The notes beneath the pieces were generated by a model. That model was not told where the DNA came from. It saw only the letters and a list, made by a program, of their open reading frames with translations, and made no database searches. From NCBI RefSeq assembly GCF_002865645.1, contig NW_020194537.1, forward strand, positions 151,929-215,928: a stretch of DNA of 64,000 nt, read 5' to 3'. The first letter of the stretch is position 1. Every line of letters starts with the position of its first letter. The stretch is from Hyaloscypha bicolor E. Lineage: Eukaryota; Ascomycota; Leotiomycetes; Helotiales; Hyaloscyphaceae. The position numbers and the translations under genes are program-made. Shown here in pieces: positions 54,201-64,000 of the stretch.

Positions 54201-56960
54201 TTTACTAATTCTTTATTACTAAAGAATATTATAACTACTTTATAGTAATTAGCTATAGAAGGCTAGAATAATTAAATATTATCCTAATGAGTTTCTGTAA
54301 CTCGGTCTAATATATATAGTACTTTATAAACAAGTAGCTATAAATATATATTTACTTTATATAAAACTTTATTAATAATAATATTATTTTCTTAGATATA
54401 ATAGAATAATATATTTATTATTTAGAAACTATCTTTTAACTATTATCTAAGCTTTGACTTTTTCTTTTTATAAAAAAGTCATTTATTAAATATATCTTAA
54501 TAAGATTACTTAGCTATCTTATTAATACCCTGAATATATTAATAACTAAGAATAAAGTTATAGTATTTAAGAATATTAAGTTCTTAATAATCTTAAAAGT
54601 ACTAGAAATATATATTAATATAACCGAATAGTTATAACTATACTTACTAAGCTATACTTAGGTTATTAAGCTAATATAGTAATAAAAAATAATATTACTT
54701 GAAATAGAAAAAGAAGTAATAAGAGGAAAATATTATAGCTATATTATTAAAACTATTTATATATCTATATTTATAGAAAAGAAGGCCTTTAAAGCTCTTT
54801 AGAAAATACTAATAAAGCCGAGATTTCTAGTATATTTCTTTCTAGAAAAGATCCTATTTCTTAACCTAAATACTTTAGTAAAGTAAGGCTTTATAATTAT
54901 AGTTTTCTACCTTATACTAGGTATTTAACTAACGGAAATAACTACTAAGCTATTAGCTAAATATATATAGCTAGTAATATTTATAAGCAAGCTACTAAGT
55001 ACTATAGAAAAGTATTACTATATTACTAAACTAGAAATTATAGAACTAATATAAGCCTATTAGAAGCTTTGCCTAATAATCTAATCTAGTAACTATCCCG
55101 TTATTATTCTTACTAATTATAAATTATTAACAAAAGATATATATAAATAAATAAATTTAAATACTTCTAATATCTCTAAAATAAATATAAGACTAGTATA
55201 TGCCTTTATTTACTTATTCTAATTTGACCTAAATATTAGATATTACCCGGGCAGACTAAATATTATTTCAGATATACTTTTATAATTAAAGGCTATAAAA
55301 TAATAAGATATCTTGGCAGATAATAAACTAGAATATATTCTATTTATAATAAAGACTATTATATATCCTAACTTTAAGACGAAATTAATTAAAAAATTAT
55401 AGATTAATCCAAAATTCATATATATATTCTAATTTCTAGGTATTCCAGAAAGAGATCTCTTTCTGAAATAAGTAAAGAAAAATAGTATAGTATTTTATAT
55501 TAAAAACGGATTCCTATATTATATTATTAGTATCCGCTTCTATTTATATATTTCCAAAGCAGTTACTAATAAAGTAATTAGTATAGCCTGTAACTATTTT
55601 TACTTTAGTATAAAAAAGATATTTTATAAACTAAATAAATTCTATATTTTTTGGTTTAAAAAATAACTTAAAGAATATATTCTTTATTATTTCATATACT
55701 TACTTAATTAAATATCTAAGAAATACCTATATAGCAAATTATAACTAATTAAGATAATTTCAGTTCCGTATTATATTATTACTATAAATTTCATAATAGT
55801 ATTACTAATAATTCTAGTAATTAGTTTATAGAAAATTAATAAATATAACTTTTTTAACTATATAATAATATAATTTTATAAGGCAAGTAAGAAAATATTA
55901 CTTATCTCAGGATATAGTATATATTTAGCTAAAGACTAGGCTATAATCTATATAACTCTTTAGCTATTACTTAATTAGGATATTCTATAAGAAATAATCT
56001 CTAATAAAGATTATAAATTCGTCTCTAACTTCTAAAAAGATATATTTTATTATTTAAAAACAAAACTTCTTATATTAATAGTATAGTATTTTTAAATAAA
56101 TAATACTTCTAAAAGAAAAAACCAGATTATAAAGATTAGTTTATAGTATATTATTTTCCTTTATTTAGACTAACCTTAGTTTATAGAGATTATTTTCTTC
56201 TAATTAGCCCTAAATAATATCTAGATAGCTATAATTCAAATATTACTAAATGAATATATTAGCGGCTTCTATCTAATTATAAATCTATTTCTTTTAGTAA
56301 GTAATACTAAAAATAAATTATCTAATATAATCCGGAAACTATAATAATATAATATATAAATTACTATAGACTTTACTAATAATACTACTAAATAATACTA
56401 TAATATAAAGTATAAGCTAATTATAATAAATATTAGAGACCTTATTTACCTGAGACTATATAAGAAATATTACTTTCCGGGTTACCCGAATAGAAAACTA
56501 ATAAAATAATAAACGGGATCTTTTAAAATATTTTACCGGGTTAGAAAATTAGTATATAAATTAGAACTCTTTTAATAATAAAAGATATATCCCGTAATCT
56601 CTATTACTTACCTAGAACCTATCCTAAAAGGTAAAGACTTATATAAATAAGAGTTAATTTAAGGAAAAAAACTAATAATGGATATTTAGGATAATAATAA
56701 GAACTAGTAAAATTAGGAACTCAAATATATTATAAATAAAAGAATAGTAAAATATAATAGACAAAACTATATTAAGTACTTAGTAAAATATATAAGATAA
56801 GGAAATAAGTATAATAACTAGTAGCTAGTAAAGGTTCTTAGTAATATATTAGAACTAGTAGCAGATTATAAAAAGTAGTTAGGAATAGTTCCTATAAAGA
56901 AATATAATTAGCTAGTAAGAAATATTAAATAGTAATTATAGAATAATAACTATTATTACC
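51281..56960 (+). pseudogene. Second Gypsy-type element, coding part, RIP-decayed
   Basis: A plus-strand polyprotein different from the first. The gag-like part is near 51.5-52.6 kb and the protease region probably about 53 kb. RT at about 53.93-54.66 kb shows SIKYKAIINCVFNNLQKRN, LQSDLINVFQGKKAIFIIDS and FFYQFFITKEYYNYFIVIS; its YVDD box reads FINN near 54369-54381. RNase H follows at about 54.8-55.2 kb, integrase at about 55.4-56.3 kb and a C-terminal GRLAYELELP-like segment near 56.55 kb. The first Gypsy element sits immediately to its left with its own target duplication, so that element most likely inserted into this one or its leader. Confidence 0.8.
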
Positions 56961-56969
56961 GAATATATA

Positions 56970-57698
56970 TATATTATAATAAGGTAGTTATTATAGTAGT
57001 AGTAAAGAGCTTGAATTGAGCTAAAGGCTATCTACCGGGCTAAAAGCACTAGCTATATACTAAGTCACGTATAGTAGTACTATATAACTGGTACTATATA
57101 ACAAGTCCCTCCCTTCAGACTTCAAAAGATGACATCCTCGTTGCAATATAGCCATTCTAGGCTACCCAAACAGGAAGTCTACTAGTATAGAGTATCCTTC
57201 CCCCCAGGAGCTTATATCTTACCTCCAGGGCCTTATAAAACAAGCCGTAGTAATATGTATCCCAGAATATGCCCCCTACTTGTATATTGCCTCCCTCTCT
57301 ATTACACTCCTTATTCGCGCCGTATCCAGTCTTAATAACCTCCCAATTACAACTACCATATATGCCATATACCCTAATATAGAGGGACACAGCCAAGTAA
57401 AGACTTGGGGAAGTGAGGAATCAGACGACTCTGCCGGCGGGGGTGTGAAGCGTAGCAGGAAGCTCTTTCTGCAGGGGCGAGGGAAATATCGCTTTATTAC
57501 TATAGTAATTCGTACCGTATCGCTTGCGAGGTCGATCTCGATTGTAATTATTATATTACTACCATATATTATAATAAGGTAATTATTACAGTAGTAGTAA
57601 AGAGCTTGAATTAAGCTAAAGGCTGTCTGTCGGGCTAAAAGCACTGGCTATATACTAAGTCACGTGCAGTAGTACTACGTAACTAGTACCACGTAATA
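56970..57698 (-). mobile_element. Miniature LTR element (TRIM-like), 729 bp
   Basis: Two 134-bp direct repeats (56970-57103 and 57565-57698) differ by a dozen or so transitions and no gaps. A 5-bp duplication ATATA lies at 56965-56969 and 57699-57703. Read on the minus strand, a primer-binding-like TGGTAGTAAT starts exactly at the inner edge of the 57565 repeat, and a purine tract GAAGGGAGGGACT (57104-57116) abuts the other repeat, which fixes the orientation. The 461-bp interior has no polyprotein domain and is much less AT-rich than its surroundings (it includes GACTCTGCCGGCGGGGGTG). It must have depended on another element's proteins to move. Confidence 0.82.
57104..57564. other. GC-balanced interior of the miniature LTR element
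   Basis: An island of ordinary composition inside 23 kb of AT-rich DNA, with open frames on both strands (57280-57582 plus, 57276-57644 minus) that match no family I know. It could be unique or captured host sequence, or simply interior that escaped RIP because of its small size. Confidence 0.6.
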
Positions 57699-57703
57699 AT
57701 ATA

Positions 57704-59246
57704 TAAGAAGTATTATTATATTTCTATAGCTATATACTAATATAAACTAGGATATTTGTTTTCCTTATAATTAAAAAAGTATTTCCTTAATACTAAATAG
57801 TATAGAATATATATAGCTATAGTAATTACTATAATTATTATATTACTATATAGAAAAATACTATATAACTTACTATTACTACTATTATAATATTTCCTAT
57901 ACTAACTAAAAGCATTCCGTTATTATAACTAGTATATTACTAAGTATATAAAAAGCTAAAAAAGAATAATACTTCTACTAATAAGGACTTCAAGAACTTC
58001 TTTAATATTATTAGTAATCCCGAAAACTATTTAAAAATTCAGATATTATTAAATAAGTACCTAAAAGAATAAAATACTTTTATAATATATATTAAGAAGA
58101 TATATAAATCCGTTCTCAAGGCAGCCGAGCTAGTATATAATAAAAAAGATAATAATAATAATAATATTCTTATTCTAGTTAAATACTATTCTAGTAAACT
58201 ACCTAAAAAAGTTTATAAATAAAAGCTATACTTTATTTCTCCCGAGAATTCCGAGAAAAACAAGTATAATAATATAGATAAGAATACTAATAATAAAAAC
58301 CCCAGAAAAAAGTATAAGATTAATATTTCTACTAATAATAACTAAGATATTCCTATAGTTATATTACTAAAAATCCCGAAAACTACTCCTAAAATAAAGA
58401 AACCAAGCCTAATAGAAATAGTTATATATTATAAAGAAGTAATCCGAGCTAGTATAAATATAACTTTCTTTATAACTATATTATTTAATAATATAAAGCT
58501 ATTAGTCGAGATTATCTAAGGAAAATATAATTTAAAGAAAAGTAATATTAGTAATATTACTATAAGAGTTAAAAAGGCTTATTAGTTAGATATTATTAAT
58601 TATATAATAAGAGTCTTTTATAGTAATAATATTAAAGTTCTTCTAATCTATAATTACCTATTACTTACCCTTAATAATACTAAGATAAAGGAAATTCGAA
58701 AGTAGTTCTTAATATAAATAGGCGAGAAATATTCCTAAATCCAGTCCGATTTAACTAGCTTTAAAAACTATATTAGCCTTTAATATACGGTATTAGAGGC
58801 CGGTAATAATATATTTATACTATTACTAAAGGCAAAGAAGACTAAGAAGAAGGTATTTATAAAGAAGACTATAAAGAATAAGACTACTAAACTTGTTTAA
58901 AAATAATAATTTAAAGTTCTACCGGGATAGGCCTGCCTTAGTAATAAGAGATTTAAGAATAAGAATAGAAAGAAAAAGAACTAGCCTACGGGCTATATCC
59001 TTAGTAATAATAGTCTATTTGAGAAGAAGTCGGCGGATAAAAAATAAAGTAGTAAAAAATAGAAAAGAACGAATTTTATAATATAATATTTTGCTTTTAT
59101 TTTTTATTTTTTATTTTTTATTTTTTATTTTTTATTTTTTATTTTTTTTATTTTTTTTATACCTATATATAATTATTCTTTTTATAGTAAAGTATACTAT
59201 AATAAGGACGTTATTAATTTCTTTTTTATAATAGGTATTTATTACG
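57704..59246. other. RIP-type AT-rich DNA, part of the outer element
   Basis: No domain can be named. The stretch 57950-58900 keeps a lysine/asparagine-rich, gag-like flavour in the plus orientation, and a short ORF (58893-59081) is very basic. It lies between the miniature element and the right 104-bp repeat. Confidence 0.4.
59094..59160 (+). repeat. (TTTTTTA)n microsatellite, about nine units
   Basis: A heptanucleotide tandem repeat with occasional extra T. It sits 90 bp before the right 104-bp repeat. Read on the other strand it is TAAAAAA, resembling the tail of a LINE-type element, but no LINE coding region was seen. Confidence 0.85.
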
Positions 59247-59350
59247 TTATTTAATATAGCTAGCTAATATAATTACCTTTATAATTAGTTCCTGCCTATA
59301 AAAGCTATTAATTAATTAACTTCTATATATATTAACGTTTTATTATAATA
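59247..59350 (+). repeat. Right copy of the 104-bp direct repeat
   Basis: Partner of 42842-42945. It retains more C and G (for example CCTGCCTATA against CCTGTCTATA), so it is the less mutated copy. Confidence 0.65.
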
Positions 59351-59562
59351 TAAATAAACCTTATATAGTATAGTTAAAGAGGAAAGAAGGTTTTTTCGAA
59401 GATATAATAAGCTAAATTTATATTTTATATATACTTATACTAAAATATAATTACTTATTTATTTATAAAGCTTCAAATATTACTAGGAATTAAGCTTTTA
59501 TATATAGGCTAATTATAAGCCATATATAAGCTAAAAATATACTAGTTTATATACTACTTCTT

Positions 59563-59845
59563 TTTTTTAAATCTAGACTTAAATCTAAATTTAGATTTAA
59601 ATTTAGAATTATATTTAGAATTATATTTAGAATTAAATCTTAAATTATATTTTAATCTAGAATTGAATTTTAATTTTAGAATTAAATTTTAATCTAAAAT
59701 TATATTTAAAATAATATTTTAATCTTAAATTATATTTATATTTTAGAATTATATTTTAATTTATAATTAATTTATAATTCTAAAATTAAAATATAATTCT
59801 AGATTAAAATATAATTCTAGATTAAAATATAATTCTAGTATTAGT
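59563..59845. repeat. Cluster of short direct and inverted repeats
   Basis: Dense repetition of AGAATTATATTT, TTTTAATCTAGAATT and their complements. An exact 18-bp tandem (AATTCTAGATTAAAATAT) stands at 59795-59812 and 59813-59830 with a partial third copy. The left half is largely the inverse of the right half, so a large hairpin is possible. Confidence 0.7.
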
Positions 59846-59850
59846 TTACT

Positions 59851-62800
59851 AATAATATATAGTACTATTATATGGGCATAAAAATACTAGTTATATTAAT
59901 TAGTAAAGTTATTATTTTTCAGAAATAGAAATTATAGTATTATAGTATTAATATGTGATCCCTAAATCTGCTAAGCCTAAAAGGGTCTAGTCTACTAGTT
60001 GAGTTACTAATAGAATACAAGGTTATATAACTATATCCCGTATTTTATATCCTATTATTTATATCCCGTATCCCGTATCCCGTAACTATATATATAACTC
60101 CTAAAGAAATAGCTATACTAATACTAGAAACTTTCTAAAAACGCGAAAAATAATATCTTTTTTTTAATTGCATATAAATTCCCTAATCCGGCCTAGTACT
60201 AGATTTCTCAAATATTCTATATATCTATATTACTTTTAAGATTTTAGTTATATACTAAAGGCTATGGCCTTTTATATATAATTTCTCCTCTTATAATATT
60301 TTTTTATTTTATATATTTATTTCTTATCCTATTTATATTTAACCTATTTCTCTATATCTAATTATATAGTATTTATATTAATTAGGTACTTAAGGGTATT
60401 TATTAGCTTTAATTTCATTATGAAATTAGTAGGATTTAATTCTCTCTTAATTTATTTAACTTCTATAATCTCTCGTTATTTATATACCTAATAAAAATAT
60501 ATTATATTAATTATTAGATGCTTTTCTCGAGTAATTCCTAATTTAATAAGGTATTTATATAATGACTTCGAATTTATATAGACTACTAGTAATAGTTCTA
60601 TTTCTAGTATTTTATTAATTATAGATTTGACTAAAGTACTTATATTAAAGCCATAAGCCATATTATAGAGTTCTAAAGCTAAAATACTTCTAGTAACTCT
60701 TTTATATTTAGTAAAGAACTAGTAAATAATATTAGTATATCTAGTTCCGTTTATTAGAACTAGAATATATCTAATTTAAGAGAAGAGATCTTTATTATTT
60801 ATAAATAAAGTATCTATAAAAATAATTAAATATAAGAACTTCTTTACTAGCTTTATAAATCTTAGTTCTCTAGTAATATTCTTAATTTATTATTAAATAT
60901 ATTTATTAAGTGCCTTTATATTAGTTTTCGAGAGTTTAATAACTTAAGTAATAATTAATAAGTTATATAAAGCTTCTAGTTAATAGACTAATATAATATA
61001 TATTTCTCTAGTATATTAGGTAATATATTAGTTCTTAATAGAGAGATCTTAATAAATAGTACTTTTATTACTTATAGTAATAATATTTTTTATAGAAATA
61101 GTTCAGAGGTTTTTATACTAGTATTTCTATATAAGAATAATTCTAGTAATATTTATATAAATAATACTTTTATTAAACTTGAGATTATAATTAATAGTAA
61201 GGTATTTATATTTCTTAGCTAAGAATTTAGTCTTATAAAGCTTTAGTTATTCTGCCTTTATATAATTATTAGTTCTAATAAATAGGATATTATTAATTTA
61301 AAAGCTAATAATTCCGAAGAATTATTTACTATAAAGAAGACAAGAATTATAAGTTAACTATTTTATAGAAAGCTCGTTAATATAGTAGGAATAATAAGTT
61401 TTAAACTAATAGTTTCTAGCTTCTAGTATATTATATAGTAGTTTTATAACCTTTAGAACCGAATTATTATTTAAATTTAGCTCTCTAGTAAGCTTATAAG
61501 ATAGGTTAATATAGAAATTATAATTAAGTAAGGTTATTAATTAGATATAAGCTTGCGAGATATTATATAAATATAGTTCCGTAATATCTATTATTATAGT
61601 AGTAATACTAAGGATAATTCTCTGGCTAATATATTAAATAGTAAGTAATTATATTAATATTATATATTTCTTACTATTATTATAAGTCTAGATAACTAGT
61701 CTCGACTTTTTAAACTCTCTTTCTATATTCTTATTCTTAATCTTATTAATAACCCGGGAATTAAAGATATATATTTTCTTTAGTATCTGAGATCTAGAAA
61801 TAACCTCAAATATATTTTTTTCTAAAAGGCTAGTAACTTTAACTTAATAGAAGTTCTTATATAGGTTATTATTCTATAGAAATACTATAATATCCGGGTT
61901 CTTATAAAGGCGTCTTTTATTATACTTTAGTAAAATAGCGGAAATAGTAAATGAAATTATACCTGTATTACTTTTAGCCTTATTATAAAGTTCGGGAATA
62001 GGTTCAGATTTGGGGCTATTAGTAATAACTTTAATATTTCTTATATAAAAGGGCTTTATAAAGATTAAGCAAAAAGTAGTATTACTATATAATAGAGCTA
62101 GTATATAGTTCTCCCCGTTAATAGCTACTAGCTTATATAGCCTATTCTAATTACTAGATTAATTAGTATTTCCTTTATATTATATAAGAATATTCGAATT
62201 TAAGAAAAGTTTATAAATATTAGTAGTACTAGAACTATTTCGGATATTTAGGGCATTTGTAATCTAATATCTAGCTTAAAGCTTCTGAATTTCTACTATT
62301 GCCTTCTTAAGTACTACTAATTACTATAATATAATTAGTAATAAGGTATTATATTTAGTTATTTAAGGTAAAGTACTATAAACTAAAAAAGTCAAAATAA
62401 TACTATTAAGTCTAGCGGAATTATTAATGGCCTTAAAAGCTATTTGAAATATAGTATTCTTATTAATTCTATTAATTTCGGTTATAATAATAAGATAAGT
62501 ATATTAAATTAGGTTATAGTAATATTTTATAATTCCGATAAAATTATAAGCTTTTACGGGAATAATTTTAACCTTAGTTCCTATAGTATTTATAAGCTAA
62601 ATAAACTTCTTATTAGTAAATTGCTTTCTGGTATTTACTATAATCTAATTAGGAGAGCCTAAATAGGTATTAATCTAATATTACTTTAGGATATCTCAAG
62701 TATATAATATACTAATATTTTAAAGCTATTAGCCGGCTTAATATTAAGTACCTTTATTAATAATATAAAGTATAGGCTTATTAGAAATATAGAAAATATT

Positions 62801-64000
62801 AATAATAATAAAGTAATTAAAGCTAATATTATTTCTTAGATTAAACTTGAATTATTTTAGTAATTATCTAAATTTCTGGTATTATTTATAATACTTTATA
62901 AAATATTTAAGGGCTTTTATATTAATATTATAGCCTACTTATTCTAGTATATTTCGGAACTTACTAATAAATAAATAACTAAAATAGTAATATAGATATT
63001 ATAATTCGATTTTTATAAGAAAGCAAGAATTATAAATAAAGAATTCGGAAATAAAGCTTTATAAAATAATATTTTAAAGTAGAAAAAAGTATCTAAAACA
63101 TTATATTATAGATATAAAGCATTTATTAGAAGTAATAAGATAATTAATAAGATTATTAAAGTAAATCTCTAGCTTATTTATATTAGCTAAGCTAAATAGA
63201 AATAAAGTTTTTATAAATATAATATGGAATTATACTTGCCTAATTAGTATTCTTATTATTATAGATCTAATAAAAAATATAGATCTAATACTAAACTAGA
63301 TATTAACTTAACTTTTAGTAATTTTATTAAGTTAGATACTATTATTAGTCTGTTATAAAGCTTGGAATTAGTTAGAATTAGTAATTAGGAATCTAGAGGC
63401 TTTAATATTAATTATAACTTTATAAAAGTAATAAGTATTATATCTTAATATATTATTAATTATAAATATTTAGGCATTTTCTATTTATTTAATAGGCTCT
63501 AAGATATGGTTTTTGCCTATTATCTAATATATAAGAGAAAGGGATATAAGGTTATTTATAAGAGTATTAGTTATGGGAATAGTAGGAGCGGGGGCTATAG
63601 AAGTAGCTAGGAAGCTCTTAATAAAAGTAAAATAAAAATTAGAATAATATTTCTTTTTTTTATCTATTTTTGCTAGTAAGGCTTTAAAAGCATTACCTAC
63701 TAGTTTATTCTTATTATTTTTATTATCCTCTTCTTCTTTAAATTCGGTAATATACTATATATAAGTATTACTAAAGTATTTATTAAAGTTATAGATATTT
63801 CGGGATCTAAATTAGTAAATATTTCTATTCTTGAATTAAGCTTTCTTAGCCTCTTATTTCTCTAGTATATATTTCTATAAGTAGTATTTGGGTCTTTTAT
63901 ATATAAAACATAACTTTGGGGCATAATTATTATAATTACGGGATTTAGAATAATTATTACAGGTTCCGAAATTACAGTAAGATCCGTATTAATAATTTCC
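59851..64000 (-). mobile_element. Copia-type retrotransposon remnant on the minus strand, running off the window
   Basis: Minus-strand translation of about 62330-62660 shows the integrase C-terminal half typical of fungal Copia polyproteins: KQFTNKKFI, VKIIPVKAYNFIGIIKYYY and FQIAFKAINNSARLNSIIL, with stops between. Upstream on the minus strand (63.5-64.0 kb) is a gag-like region with CxxC-rich codons near 63.93 kb; RT should lie at about 60.4-61.4 kb but was not aligned in detail. No LTR was identified; one end lies beyond 64000. Confidence 0.7.
62330..62660 (-). pseudogene. Copia integrase segment, decayed
   Basis: This is the clearest coding trace in the right-hand element. The order QFT..., IPVKAYN..., and AFKAINNSA...TFLVY follows the fungal Copia integrase core and its downstream conserved block. 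Interrupting stops are TAG/TAA at positions where Arg or Trp codons are usual. Confidence 0.8.

Noticed and set aside
57280..57582. 100-residue plus-strand ORF in the miniature LTR element
   Set aside because: No family, and it overlaps an equally open minus-strand frame; it runs into the LTR edge.
41101..64000. Mitochondrial DNA insertion as the cause of the AT-richness
   Set aside because: Nuclear LTR elements with duplications and RIP-type transitions explain it; no mitochondrial gene or tRNA was seen.
1..64000. CRISPR array, bacterial operons or prophage
   Set aside because: No regularly spaced direct repeats with unique spacers; spliced genes throughout show eukaryotic nuclear DNA.

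Overview
The window reads as nuclear DNA of a filamentous ascomycete (Pezizomycotina; Leotiomycetes is my guess, not proven). Genes are split by short GT-AG introns (mostly 41-80 nt) with CTAAC/CTGAC-like branch points. The families are typical of mould genomes: HET domain, fungal SLATT, DUF1772, BTB, HSPA12-like Hsp70, DHA2-type MFS, MRP-type ABC. The last 23 kb is an extremely AT-rich, ORF-free block of retroelements decayed almost only by C-to-T and G-to-A changes, the mark of repeat-induced point mutation (RIP).

Layout. 1-5.8 kb: 3' end of a helical K/E-rich protein gene, a SLATT membrane protein, an unrecognised acidic/basic ORF followed by a degenerate 48-bp tandem repeat, a four-exon 16-cysteine metallothionein-like gene, and a small broken ORF. 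7-17.5 kb: an accessory block with a DUF1772 (anthrone-oxygenase type) protein, a FAD monooxygenase, a 2OG-Fe(II) dioxygenase and an ABC-C transporter. This looks like tailoring and export functions of a secondary-metabolite locus, but no backbone synthase is in the window. The transporter is a pseudogene: a 444-bp TA-flanked MITE sits in NBD1, and there are also a nonsense codon, a frameshift and a deletion in TMD2. 18.3-19.3 kb: HET-domain pseudogene. 19.6-23.6 kb: copper amine oxidase and a secreted SGNH/GDSL esterase, both on the minus strand. 25-30 kb: BTB protein and a seven-exon MFS transporter. 30-34 kb: a T5orf172/GIY-YIG protein with a short TA-flanked MITE on each side. 34.9-39.9 kb: a divergent pair, a coiled-coil protein of unknown function (minus) and an HSPA12-like Hsp70 ATPase (plus).

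40.9-64 kb: RIP-mutated retroelement nest. A complete Gypsy element (43450-51275; two 298-bp LTRs; 5-bp TSD) lies inside or against a second Gypsy element (RT near 54 kb). A 729-bp miniature LTR element (56970-57698; 134-bp LTRs, 5-bp TSD, less AT-rich interior) and a minus-strand Copia-type element at the right edge complete the block.

All exon structures were worked out by eye from frame continuity, splice consensus and family alignment remembered from general knowledge; no database search was run.
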